A program made the position numbers and the translations under genes. Under the pieces are notes generated by a model. It made no database searches. It saw only the letters and a program-made list of their open reading frames with translations, and was not told where the DNA came from. A stretch of 16,898 bases of DNA. Source: Bacteroidales bacterium. GTDB taxonomy: Bacteria; Bacteroidota; Bacteroidia; Bacteroidales; Dysgonomonadaceae. Below, piece after piece: positions 1 through 7,706 of the stretch (position 1 is the first letter of the stretch; each line of letters begins with the position of its first letter). The stretch spans positions 1 through 16,898 of the forward strand of contig JAAYTC010000074.1 in the NCBI GenBank assembly GCA_012518155.1, given 5' to 3'.

Positions 1-1044
1 GCCCGCCATCACCGAGAGGGTGAATTGGCTTGACGAGGAGTTGTAGATGGTAAGTGAACTCTGTGGATCAATTGAAGAGGGGTAATACGCGGTATTATTG
101 AAGCCGGCTACTAGGAAGAGCATCGTCACGGTAACCACTGCCCCCGCTCCCGCGAACCAAATACCTTTTTTGAATTTCGCGTTAAATACGGTGTAGAATA
201 TACCATATAAGACGGCCAATACCCCGAGCACGAAAAGAACCATCACTGCCGGCATCTCGATGAAGTTCGTGAGGTATTTCATCGGTTCCATGTACACTTC
301 ACCGGTTGCCGGGTTAACAGCATATCCCTCGGCGACAAGCGTCCAAATCAAAAATATCAAAAAGAAAACCACGAATGGGATTCCGTTATAAAGCACGAAT
401 TTTCGTGATCTTTTCTCCAGCACGTCATGATCGAGCCGATGCAGGAAAAAGAGGCTAGCCATCGTTCTTGCCAAGAAAAGGATCGCCAGTCCTAGCGCGA
501 CATTTCGGGGATTAAGAAGCAGCTCGAGTCCCATGAGTGGGTTTTGCCACTGGCTAATCACGGGTCCTGCTGTGCCCAGCCCCGCGATATTCCCTTTGCC
601 CACCGTGAATTCCGATCCGGTGAAGAAGCTTGACGCGATTACTCCCAAGAGAAAGGTGCCGATCACCCCGTTTAAAAAGAGCATGGCTCGGTAGGTTTTT
701 GGGCCGAAAATGTTCCCCGGCTTCGATTGGAATTCGTAAGAGACTGCTTGCACAACAAAGCTGAAGAGCATAATCATCCATGCCCAGTATGCTCCACCAA
801 AGCTGGTGGAATAAAATAGCGGGAAGGATGCAAAAAAAGCGCCTCCAAAAACGACCAAGGTGGTAAAGGTGTACTCCCATTTACGTCCCATGGCGTTGAT
901 TAATAGTTTTTTTTCATCTTCTTTATGGGAGAGTGAGTTCAACATCGACTGCCCACCTTGCACAAACATCAGGAATACTAGCAAGCCGGCAAGGAGCGAC
1001 ATAATTATCCACCAGTAATGTTGTAGAAATTCGTATGTAATCAT
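1..1044 (-). CDS. cydB: Cytochrome bd ubiquinol oxidase subunit II (CydB), partial
   Basis: CydB is the second membrane subunit of cytochrome bd oxidase, which oxidises quinol and reduces O2 to water with high affinity. The reading frame opens with ATG at 1044-1042 (MITYEFLQHYWW) and stays open for 348 codons to the window edge, so the C-terminus is missing; family members are around 340-390 residues, so perhaps a few dozen residues are cut off. The protein is very hydrophobic, with multiple membrane segments. Family-like stretches include GRKWEYTF after the first long loop, and a late SSLTIYNSSSSQFTL segment just before the edge, typical of the conserved CydB C-terminal region. It starts 36 nt after the cydA stop on the same strand, so the two form an operon. 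No Shine-Dalgarno sequence is seen, which is normal for this phylum. Confidence 0.93.
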   Translation of the reverse strand, partial: MITYEFLQHYWWIIMSLLAGLLVFLMFVQGGQSMLNSLSHKEDEKKLLINAMGRKWEYTFTTLVVFGGAFFASFPLFYSTSFGGAYWAWMIMLFSFVVQAVSYEFQSKPGNIFGPKTYRAMLFLNGVIGTFLLGVIASSFFTGSEFTVGKGNIAGLGTAGPVISQWQNPLMGLELLLNPRNVALGLAILFLARTMASLFFLHRLDHDVLEKRSRKFVLYNGIPFVVFFLIFLIWTLVAEGYAVNPATGEVYMEPMKYLTNFIEMPAVMVLFVLGVLAVLYGIFYTVFNAKFKKGIWFAGAGAVVTVTMLFLVAGFNNTAYYPSSIDPQSSLTIYNSSSSQFTLSVMAG

Positions 1045-1080
1045 TGTAATGAGTTTTTTCTAGTTCAACCATCTGAAAAA

Positions 1081-2670
1081 TCAGGCAGTTTCGGGAGCCA
1101 GCACTGCTGCCGATTCCGGTTCTATTGTATCAGGCCCTTTCTTTATCTGCTTCACCATAATAGTGATGTTTGCCGCCAAAAGCGCGGTAAACAGTACAGC
1201 GAACATGGTGAAGGTAGTTATAATATGTCCGGTAGAGACAGCTGATGCAGAGATGTGCACGGGCAATATATCTTGAATGGTCCAAGGTTGTCTTCCCATT
1301 TCAGCCACCACCCAACCCAGCTGGCCGGCAATATAGGTTAAGGGAATACTCCACAATGCCACGTACTGTAGCCATTTGGTGTCGCGCATATCTTTTTTGT
1401 AGAGGTAATAGAGTACCACGACAAAGAAGAGGATAAAATACATCCCGATGATGACCATCAAGTGAAAACTGTAAAAAGTGATCGGGACATGCGGAATAAG
1501 GTCCTCCCCGGTCTCCAAGTACCCGTACCCAAAATGGGCATAATTGTCTTGAAGGATGGTTTCGTAATTGGCGGCATCGGCGTCGCGACCTTCTTGTTTC
1601 GCCACTTGGTAGTCGGCTAATGCTTGGATCGCGATTTTTCCTCGGGCCTGCCGCTCTTCAAATGACAACGCGGTGGTACCATCCTGTAGCGTGTATCCCC
1701 CCTCTATAATGTCCCGGATTCCGGGTACGAAAGCGTTGAGGTCTCTGTACCCTAACAGCGACAAAAGTTTGGGTATTTCTAGTTTAAAAATGTAAGGATC
1801 TACTTCGTCGTTGAAAGCTTTCTTGGCCGGGTTAAGCATACCAATTGCTACCAACCCGGCTCCTTCCGTACCTTCGTATAACCCTTCCATGGCAGCCAAC
1901 TTCATCGGTTGCTTTTGAGATACCTGATAAGCCGACCCGTCGCCGGTTACTGCCAACATGATAAAAGTGGCCAGCCCGATAAAGGAGGCTATTTTGATAC
2001 TTTTCAAGGCGAAGTCGGTATGCCGCTTCTTGAGCAGGTACCAACAGGATACTCCCACCACGAAAGAGGCACCCACCGCGAAAGAGGCAAACACCGTGTG
2101 GAGGAATTTATTATAGGCTACCGGCGACAGTACAACGGCCCAGAAATCGACCATTTCGTTACGCACGGTGTCAGGATTGAATTGCATCCCTATCGGGAAC
2201 TGCATCCAGGCATTGGCTACCAATATCCAGAAAGCCGATAAAACAGCTCCCACGAACACGAGCCACGTCGACATCAGATGCACTCCCTTGCTTACCCGGT
2301 TCCAACCGAAAAACATGACAGAAACAAACGTGGCTTCCAAGAAGAAGGCAACGATTCCTTCAATGGCGAGGGGAGCTCCAAAGATATCTCCTACAAACCA
2401 GCTGTAGTTCGACCAGTTAGTCCCGAACTGGAACTCCAAAATGATTCCCGTGGCTATGCCTATGGCAAAGTTGATTCCGAAAAGCTTTTGCCAGAATTTG
2501 GTAATATTTTTCCATTTTTCATCCCCCGTTTTCACGTAGATGCTCTCCATGATGGCCATGATAAGAGCAAGTCCAATCGTCAACGGGATAAAAATCCAGT
2601 GATAACCGGCCGTGAGTGCAAATTGCCCCCTCGACCAATTTACAGAAGAGAGACTTAATAGAATATCCAT
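1081..2670 (-). CDS. cydA: Cytochrome bd ubiquinol oxidase subunit I (CydA)
   Basis: CydA carries the haems b558, b595 and d and the quinol site of cytochrome bd oxidase. At 529 residues it is close to the E. coli length. Residues matching the known ligands are visible: His24 in AGYHWIFIP (E. coli His19), Glu104 and Glu112 in the AIEG and LEATF segments (E. coli Glu99 and Glu107), His191 (E. coli His186) and Met458 just before GRQPW (E. coli Met393). The quinol-loop start QPMKLAAMEG (residues 254-263) retains Lys257 and Glu262, equivalents of E. coli Lys252 and Glu257. The periplasmic Q-loop then runs to about residue 393, a long-loop form. A DUF3467 gene ends 48 nt upstream and cydB follows after 36 nt, so all three may be co-transcribed. 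A weak TAAGTTTT (2700-2707) could be a -7 element, but no convincing -33 partner was found. Confidence 0.97.
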   Translation of the reverse strand: MDILLSLSSVNWSRGQFALTAGYHWIFIPLTIGLALIMAIMESIYVKTGDEKWKNITKFWQKLFGINFAIGIATGIILEFQFGTNWSNYSWFVGDIFGAPLAIEGIVAFFLEATFVSVMFFGWNRVSKGVHLMSTWLVFVGAVLSAFWILVANAWMQFPIGMQFNPDTVRNEMVDFWAVVLSPVAYNKFLHTVFASFAVGASFVVGVSCWYLLKKRHTDFALKSIKIASFIGLATFIMLAVTGDGSAYQVSQKQPMKLAAMEGLYEGTEGAGLVAIGMLNPAKKAFNDEVDPYIFKLEIPKLLSLLGYRDLNAFVPGIRDIIEGGYTLQDGTTALSFEERQARGKIAIQALADYQVAKQEGRDADAANYETILQDNYAHFGYGYLETGEDLIPHVPITFYSFHLMVIIGMYFILFFVVVLYYLYKKDMRDTKWLQYVALWSIPLTYIAGQLGWVVAEMGRQPWTIQDILPVHISASAVSTGHIITTFTMFAVLFTALLAANITIMVKQIKKGPDTIEPESAAVLAPETA

Positions 2671-2718
2671 ACAAGTAATATTTAACTGAATGATCGTGTA
2701 AAACTTAGGCTTATAAAC

Positions 2719-3027
2719 TTATGCTTGACCGATGCCACCGATGGGAGGCAAGAATCCCGGATCGTTTTGAGCCCGGATAGGACCGTTGTGTTGTTCAAAT
2801 TTGTCGAGGTTATCCTTCAATGCAATGAGCAAGCGCTTTGCATGTTCCGGTGTTAGAATAATCCTAGACTTTACTTTCGCTTTACTCACCCCGGGCACCA
2901 TACGGATAAAATCGATCACGAATTCCGATGCGGAATGCGATATAACCGCGAGGTTAGAATAGGTGCCTTGTGCAACCTCTTCACTTAATTCAATCTGAAT
3001 TTCATTCTCTTTATTCGAGTGTTCCAT
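2719..3027 (-). CDS. DUF3467 family protein
   Basis: This is a 102-residue soluble protein that I recognise as DUF3467, a short domain common in Bacteroidota with no established function. The conserved pattern is visible: YSNLAVISHSASEFVIDF (residues 23-40), a VPGVSKAKVKSRI segment (44-56), then LTPEHAKRLLIALKDNL (58-74), which looks like a strand-strand-helix unit. The tail (80-102) is Pro/Gly-rich and probably disordered. There is no signal peptide or membrane segment, so it is probably cytosolic. It lies 48 nt upstream of cydA on the same strand and may be the first gene of a cyd transcript. Its own upstream region (3028-3307) holds no clear sigma-ABfr promoter. Function is unknown; a link with the oxidase is suggested only by position. 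Confidence 0.88.
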   Translation of the reverse strand: MEHSNKENEIQIELSEEVAQGTYSNLAVISHSASEFVIDFIRMVPGVSKAKVKSRIILTPEHAKRLLIALKDNLDKFEQHNGPIRAQNDPGFLPPIGGIGQA

Positions 3028-3307
3028 TGTTGTCTTAAATTTTACGCGCGCCGCGCTTTGTGATTATTATAAGGTATAATTAACATTTTCTTGGTGATAA
3101 TTTACAAGTACAAGAACATAATCGCTGTTTATACCCCATAGATAAAACCCTATAACTATTAAAATTATATAAACAAAGGAAAATAAAATTTCGGAATATA
3201 CAAAGGAAAGGAGCGAAATTATTGAAATTTTTCCGTAATCCCCCCCCTTTCCGTGCTTTTCTCCTCTCTGTATCCCGTTCCAAAGGAGCTTCAGGTTGAA
3301 TCCAGCG
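3028..3307. other. Intergenic region between pntB and the DUF3467 gene
   Basis: This 280-nt AT-rich stretch contains no credible gene. It should hold the pntB transcript end and the promoter of the DUF3467-cydAB unit, both read leftward. Visible items are a run of eight C at 3240-3247 (G8 on the transcribed strand) and an odd palindrome, gcgcg-c-cgcgc, at 3046-3056, about 19-29 nt before the DUF3467 start codon. On the minus strand TACCTTAT (3069-3076) resembles a -7 element but lacks a -33 partner at the right distance. No clear intrinsic terminator follows pntB. Confidence 0.5.
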
Positions 3308-4753
3308 TCAGGTCAAACCTTGAAGCAAAGAGGTCAGCGACTCTTTTGCATCGCCGAGGAGAAGGTGTACACCTGCTTTTTTGGTATAGAGGGGATTTTC
3401 CACGCCCGAGTAGCCCGGGTTCAGGTCGTAGTTGCAGATAATAACTTGTTTCGCTTGATCCACGTTTAGCACGGGCATACCATATATTGGAGTGTCGGTG
3501 GCATCTCGTGCGGCCGGGTTGATCACGTCGTTAGCTCCAATCACCAGCACCGCATCAGTGGTTACAAAGTCGTCGTTCACCGCGTCCATCTCGAACAGCT
3601 TTTCGTAAGGCACATCGGCCTCAGCCAGTAACACGTTCATATGCCCCGGCATTCGGCCCGCCACCGGATGGATGGCATACCGCACTTCGACCCCCTTTTC
3701 TTCGAGCCTATCGCCCAGTTGTTGTACGAGGTGCTGAGCTTGCGCGAGTGCCATCCCGTATCCCGGGACAATAATCACCGATTTGGCACCCGAAAGGATC
3801 TCCGCGGGCGATGGAGATAATTCCGACGCGGCTCCTTCATCGGGAACGATGACAGTTTCTTCATCGGGAGCGACAGTAGGATCTTGCACGGTGGCCATGT
3901 TAGCAACCGGCTTCTTAGGTTCCGTGGATGTTTTTCCGGTAAGTATATCTACCAGTCTCCGATTCATTGCCCGGCACATCACCTGGGTGAGGAGCAATCC
4001 CGATGCACCTACGATACCCCCTACCGACACCAAGAGAAGGTCGTTCACCGCCATTCCCGCGATTGCACCGGCTACCCCGCTCAACGAGTTGAGCAGCGAG
4101 ATGGTGATGGGCATGTCTGCTCCCCCCACACGGATGGCGAAACCTATTCCAAAGAAAGTGCTTACCGCAATACTAATCACCAAAAGCAAGGCGATCGAAA
4201 AGGAGTTGTATCCCGCGAACGCGGAATAAAGGGTGATTCCTGCCAGTATTACAAGGCTAACCGTAAGAAGTGTCGCGTGATTTTTCCACTTCACCGGTTT
4301 TTGGGGCAAGATACGGTGCAACTTGCCGGCGGCCACCAAACTTCCCATGAGGGTTATGAGTCCCACGATGATGGCCAGTACAGATGTCACGTTCACGAAT
4401 ACCGGATAGTCCCGCTGCACGATACCAATTCCCATTAAAGAAAGAATTCCCACCATAGCCGACGCAAATCCCCCCAATCCATTGAGCAGCGCGACCAGCT
4501 GTGGCATCTGGATCATTTTCACGCGCGATGCCAAGGCTCCTCCAATGAGTAGGCCAATGAACATAAAGATAAAAACAGTCCACGCGGTTAATATATCATT
4601 GTATAAAAGGGTGATCACGATACCTAAAAAAAGGCTCACCGCGCTAATCAGGTTCCCCGCCACGGCCGTTTTCACTTTACTCATAAAGGAGATACCCAAG
4701 AGCACCGCGATCGAAAGGAGGAGACAGATAACAACATAGAGAGTTGTGCTCAT
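3308..4753 (-). CDS. pntB: NAD(P) transhydrogenase subunit beta (PntB)
   Basis: PntB supplies most of the membrane domain (dII) and the NADP(H)-binding domain (dIII) of proton-translocating transhydrogenase, which couples hydride transfer between NAD(H) and NADP(H) to the proton gradient. The 481 residues are full length: about nine membrane segments to residue 260, an acidic linker (275-320), then dIII. dIII motifs present are VPGYGMALAQAQ (329-340), AIHPVAGRMPGHMNVLLAEA (360-379, with Arg367), GANDVINPAA (406-415, with Asp409) and GMPVL (425-429). One departure is notable: where E. coli has KRSM before the GYAGV motif, this protein reads NYDL (441-444) before NPGYSGVENPLY; I confirmed this from the DNA. 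Residue 91, usually the membrane His in E. coli PntB, is Asn. The start ATG overlaps the pntAB stop by 4 nt (ATGA), implying translational coupling. Confidence 0.96.
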   Translation of the reverse strand: MSTTLYVVICLLLSIAVLLGISFMSKVKTAVAGNLISAVSLFLGIVITLLYNDILTAWTVFIFMFIGLLIGGALASRVKMIQMPQLVALLNGLGGFASAMVGILSLMGIGIVQRDYPVFVNVTSVLAIIVGLITLMGSLVAAGKLHRILPQKPVKWKNHATLLTVSLVILAGITLYSAFAGYNSFSIALLLVISIAVSTFFGIGFAIRVGGADMPITISLLNSLSGVAGAIAGMAVNDLLLVSVGGIVGASGLLLTQVMCRAMNRRLVDILTGKTSTEPKKPVANMATVQDPTVAPDEETVIVPDEGAASELSPSPAEILSGAKSVIIVPGYGMALAQAQHLVQQLGDRLEEKGVEVRYAIHPVAGRMPGHMNVLLAEADVPYEKLFEMDAVNDDFVTTDAVLVIGANDVINPAARDATDTPIYGMPVLNVDQAKQVIICNYDLNPGYSGVENPLYTKKAGVHLLLGDAKESLTSLLQGLT

Positions 4754-5064
4754 GACTTCGTTTCTTTTTTCTTTTTATCAAACATCTTCAACATCCGGTG
4801 GGTCACACCGAATCCCCCCACGATATTCACGGTGGCGGCAATCACGGCGACTCCGCCCAGAATCTGTCCCAACAAGAGTTCGCCTCCCGTTGCGGCTAAA
4901 AAAGTGAGGCCCACCGCGGTGAGGGCACCTAGCACGGTGATGCCCGAGAGCGCGTTCATCCCCGACATCAGGGGGGTATGCAACAAAGGAGGGACCGTTT
5001 TGATGATCAGGTAGCCGACGATCGTGGTGGCCACGAAAATAAGCAGTAATGTAATTGGATGCAT
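4750..5064 (-). CDS. pntAB: NAD(P) transhydrogenase subunit alpha part 2 (PntAB, membrane domain)
   Basis: In three-gene transhydrogenases this small subunit carries the membrane part that is fused to the C-terminus of PntA in E. coli. The 104 residues contain about three hydrophobic segments (3-22, 42-59, 66-88) and end in a Lys-rich cytosolic tail. The conserved HTPLMSGMNALSGI motif (29-42) is present, with His29. It lies 32 nt after pntAA and overlaps pntB by 4 nt, the expected order for a split-alpha operon. His29 appears to correspond to the membrane His of split-alpha enzymes such as that of Thermus, which fits with the paired PntB having Asn91 in place of the E. coli His. Confidence 0.94.
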   Translation of the reverse strand: MHPITLLLIFVATTIVGYLIIKTVPPLLHTPLMSGMNALSGITVLGALTAVGLTFLAATGGELLLGQILGGVAVIAATVNIVGGFGVTHRMLKMFDKKKKETKS

Positions 5065-5096
5065 AATTTGTAACGTGAAAAATTAACCGTTCTAAT

Positions 5097-6257
5097 TTAT
5101 GGAATAAGCATGGCTTCGCGGGCACCTTGGTGCACCACCTCCCCATCGCGGGTAACCAAGATCGATCGTGTTATATCGTCGTTCGTATCAAGCACAACCC
5201 GACCTTCCTGCACCAGGTAGTTGACCAAGTTATAAACGTTTTGCGCGAACATCCATGTAGAGCTCGTGGGTATGAGTCCCGGTATATTTTTTATTCCACA
5301 GATGGTCACGCCATGTATCACCTCTTTCGTTCCGGGAGGGGTTATCGCGCAGTTCCCTCCTTGGTCGATAGAAACATCCACGATCACCGAACCGTTTTTC
5401 ATTTCTCGCACCATCTCTTCGGTAACGAGAATGGGAGCCACCTTTCCCGGAATTAACGCGCTGAGGAAAATGATATCCATCTCTTTAATTATTTCACGCA
5501 ATACATTTCGTTCTTTGGCCAACCACTCTTCGGGCAGTTTATTCGCGTATCCGCCCTCTCCTATCGCTATTTCGGGAGGTGCGCCCGGGTCAACTATTTT
5601 AGCCCCGAGGCTTTTAGCTTGTTCATTGGCTGCCGGCCGTATATCCATCGCGTGCGTCACTGCCCCCAGTCGTTTCGCGGTTGCCAGTGCTTGAAGCCCG
5701 GCCACTCCCGCCCCGATCACCAGAACATTAGCCGGTTTGAACATTCCTACAGGAGTAAACATCTGTGGCATAAAAAAGGAGAGATCATCTGCCGCCATGA
5801 TCATTCCCTTGTATCCCGCGCAGGTACTCATCGAGGTAAGCGCGTCCATGCTTTGTGCTCGTGAAACCCGAGGAATTCCATCGAGGGTCAGGCTAATCAC
5901 ACCCGCTTCAGCCAGCTGTCTAACCATATCGTGGTTGCCCGGCGATGCCGGGTGAATAAAGGTAATAAGGTACTGGCCCCGGTGCATCATCTCCACCTCG
6001 TGTTTTCCCGTGTTTTTATTGTAAAGCGGTTCTTTCACCTTTAATATAAGATCCGATTTTTGGAACAGTTCCGCGGGATCGGAAATTAATTCTGCCCCCG
6101 CTTCGGCGTACTGCTCATCGTAATAGTGCGATTTAATGCCCGCGCCGGCCTCTACCAGCACGCTTATTCCATCGCTGATAAACTTCTTCACGGTCTCGGG
6201 CGTGGCGGCCACTCGGGCTTCGCCGTTCATGATTTCTTTGGGTATTCCTATGATCAT
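5097..6257 (-). CDS. pntAA: NAD(P) transhydrogenase subunit alpha part 1 (PntAA, NAD(H)-binding domain I)
   Basis: This is the soluble domain I of transhydrogenase, which binds NAD(H) and exchanges hydride with PntB domain III. The 386 residues match the usual length of the stand-alone dI. The N-terminus MIIGIPKEIMNGEARVAATP is the alanine dehydrogenase/PNT signature. The Arg-Gln-Asp loop is intact (Arg130, Gln135, Asp138 in PRVSRAQSMDAL). The Rossmann motif G-A-G-V-A-G is at 182-187 and the acidic residue that binds the adenine ribose is Asp205 in AMDIRP, consistent with NAD specificity. It is the first gene of pntAA-pntAB-pntB and diverges from fba across a 336-nt gap with a candidate promoter at 6403-6432. 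Alanine dehydrogenase is a related alternative, ruled out by the two downstream pnt genes. Confidence 0.96.
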   Translation of the reverse strand: MIIGIPKEIMNGEARVAATPETVKKFISDGISVLVEAGAGIKSHYYDEQYAEAGAELISDPAELFQKSDLILKVKEPLYNKNTGKHEVEMMHRGQYLITFIHPASPGNHDMVRQLAEAGVISLTLDGIPRVSRAQSMDALTSMSTCAGYKGMIMAADDLSFFMPQMFTPVGMFKPANVLVIGAGVAGLQALATAKRLGAVTHAMDIRPAANEQAKSLGAKIVDPGAPPEIAIGEGGYANKLPEEWLAKERNVLREIIKEMDIIFLSALIPGKVAPILVTEEMVREMKNGSVIVDVSIDQGGNCAITPPGTKEVIHGVTICGIKNIPGLIPTSSTWMFAQNVYNLVNYLVQEGRVVLDTNDDITRSILVTRDGEVVHQGAREAMLIP

Positions 6258-6402
6258 AATTATAAAGCTATAAATTGTTTTTTCTTCCTCGTTTTATTGG
6301 TTAAAGACGGAATTTCGTTCATCCATATCGTGTCGTGTGCATTAACGCGAAATTAAATTAATTAACGTTGCCGGTTTAAAGAAACAAGCAGTGCTCAGAA
6401 AA

Positions 6403-6432
6403 CAAAATTAGCAATAAAAAACAGAATAGCAA
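6403..6432 (-). promoter_or_regulatory. Candidate sigma-ABfr promoter for pntAA-pntAB-pntB
   Basis: On the minus strand TAATTTTG (6410-6403) fits the -7 consensus TAnnTTTG exactly, and TTG (6432-6430) lies upstream with a 19-nt spacer, the expected distance for the Bacteroidota housekeeping sigma. Transcription would start near 6397, giving a leader of about 140 nt before the pntAA ATG at 6257. The match is by eye and the motif is short, so it is a candidate only. Confidence 0.4.
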
Positions 6433-6540
6433 CCGTTTCGAACGATTAATCCCCCTCTCCTATTTTGATTTTTTCACGGTTTAATAATCATAATTATACT
6501 CTCTTTCGGGTAAATATTTCTTTAATTAGGGATTTAGTCG

Positions 6541-6548
6541 TATTTTTG
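6541..6548 (+). promoter_or_regulatory. Candidate -7 promoter element of fba
   Basis: TATTTTTG matches the Bacteroidota -7 consensus TAnnTTTG exactly. The expected -33 region around 6517-6524 reads TTTCTTTA, a weak partner. The implied start near 6554 leaves an A-rich leader of about 40 nt before the fba ATG at 6594. Confidence 0.5.
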
Positions 6549-6593
6549 TGATAGAATTTCAAATTATCCAATAAATAAAAAACAATTAGCACA

Positions 6594-7586
6594 ATGGTAA
6601 GTTATAAAGAATTGGGTCTCGTGAACTCAAAAGAGTTGTTTAAAAAGGCGGTGGATGGCGGGTATGCTATCCCGGCTTTTAACTTCAACAACATGGAACA
6701 ATTACAGGCGATTGTCGCGGCGTGCGTGGAAACCAAATCACCCGTGATAATGCAGGTATCCAGCGGTGCTCGTAAATATGCCAATCAAACGTTGTTGCGC
6801 TACATGGCTCAGGGAGCCGTACAGTACGCGAAAGAGTTGGGGTACGAGATTCCCATCGTTTTACACTTGGATCACGGAGACAGCTTCGAACTTTGTAAGG
6901 ATTGTATCGAGAGTGGCTTTTCGTCCGTGATGATCGATGGTTCACACCTCCCCTACGAGGAGAACGTCGCGCTCACTAAACAAGTGGTGGACTACGCTCA
7001 CCAACACGATGTAACAGTAGAAGGTGAGTTGGGTATCTTGGCCGGTATTGAAGACGATGTGGTAGCAGAAACCCACACCTATACCGAACCCGATGAGGTG
7101 GTTGATTTCGTGACCCGTACCGGCGTGGATTCGCTCGCGATTTCCATCGGAACTTCTCACGGTGCTTACAAGTTTACTCCCGAGCAGTGCACCCGTAACG
7201 AACAGGGTGTACTGGTACCGCCTCCACTGCGTTTTGATATCCTGGAGGAGATCGAAAAAAGAATTCCCGGTTTCCCCATCGTACTTCACGGATCTTCTTC
7301 TGTTCCGCAAGAGTACGTCGACACCATCAACAAGTATGGTGGCCAGTTGGAAGACTCCATCGGTATACCCGAAGAGCAATTGCGCAAAGCTGCTAAATCG
7401 GCCGTGTGCAAGATCAACATCGACTCCGATGGCCGTTTGGCAATGACTGCTGCCGTACGCGAAGTATTTGCCACTCAGCCGGCAGAGTTTGACCCGCGTA
7501 AATACTTGGGTCCCGCTCGCGAGGCGTTGAAAAAGCTGTATATGCACAAGACAGAAAACGTGTTAGGTAGTGCCGGAAAAGCGTAA
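6594..7586 (+). CDS. fba: Class II fructose-1,6-bisphosphate aldolase
   Basis: This zinc enzyme cleaves fructose-1,6-bisphosphate to dihydroxyacetone phosphate and glyceraldehyde-3-phosphate (and the reverse) in cytosolic glycolysis and gluconeogenesis. The 330 residues form one class II aldolase TIM barrel. Visible signatures: YAIPAFNFNNMEQLQAIV near the N-terminus; HLDHGDSFELC (91-101) with catalytic Asp93 and Zn ligand His94; VEGELG (142-147); SIGTSHGAYK (184-193) with Zn ligand His189; VLHGSSSVP (230-238) with Zn ligand His232; and KINIDSDGRL (273-282) at the phosphate/DHAP-binding end. The start ATG follows an A-rich leader without a Shine-Dalgarno sequence. It is transcribed alone, divergent from pnt and convergent with malQ, with a hairpin 25 nt after the stop. 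The aldolase call is firm; a tagatose-bisphosphate aldolase is less likely given the length and motif set. Confidence 0.96.
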   Translation: MVSYKELGLVNSKELFKKAVDGGYAIPAFNFNNMEQLQAIVAACVETKSPVIMQVSSGARKYANQTLLRYMAQGAVQYAKELGYEIPIVLHLDHGDSFELCKDCIESGFSSVMIDGSHLPYEENVALTKQVVDYAHQHDVTVEGELGILAGIEDDVVAETHTYTEPDEVVDFVTRTGVDSLAISIGTSHGAYKFTPEQCTRNEQGVLVPPPLRFDILEEIEKRIPGFPIVLHGSSSVPQEYVDTINKYGGQLEDSIGIPEEQLRKAAKSAVCKINIDSDGRLAMTAAVREVFATQPAEFDPRKYLGPAREALKKLYMHKTENVLGSAGKA

Positions 7587-7610
7587 TCAACACGCGATAT
7601 AACCATAAAG

Positions 7611-7655
7611 ACGGAGGGTGTGTCTACTCAAGACTACACCCTCCGTTGCGTTTAT
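7611..7655 (+). terminator. Intrinsic-terminator-like hairpin after fba
   Basis: The arm acggagggtgt (7611-7621) pairs perfectly with acaccctccgt (7636-7646). Inside it gtct/agac extends the stem by 4 bp with one bulged T, closing on the 5-nt loop actca. The following sequence is only moderately T-rich (ttgcgtttat). The hairpin sits between convergent fba and malQ and could serve both directions. Confidence 0.7.
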
Positions 7656-7706
7656 ACATTATGTACACGTTGTTTTTAGGGGAATCAAGTAACCGTTTAA
7701 GTTTGC

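Larger units (their letters stand above)
6258..6593. other. Divergent promoter region between pntAA and fba
   Basis: This 336-nt AT-rich stretch separates two divergent transcription units and shows no gene. It contains one candidate sigma-ABfr promoter for each direction, listed separately. The leader of pntAA would be about 140 nt long and that of fba about 40 nt. A small inverted repeat (CGTT-TCG-AACG) lies near 6435-6445, next to the -33 element of the pnt promoter, and might be an operator or chance. Confidence 0.6.

Noticed and set aside
554..880. Minus-strand 108-codon frame within cydB
   Set aside because: It overlaps cydB in another frame; the cydB frame itself is open for 348 codons with conserved motifs.
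3080..3283. Minus-strand 67-codon open frame between pntB and DUF3467
   Set aside because: It runs through an AT-rich intergenic region and the C8 run, and its low-complexity Arg/Phe/Cys-rich translation matches no family.
5097..6257. Alanine dehydrogenase instead of PntAA
   Set aside because: The N-terminal and Rossmann motifs are shared, but the R-x4-Q-x2-D loop and the directly following pntAB and pntB genes identify transhydrogenase domain I.
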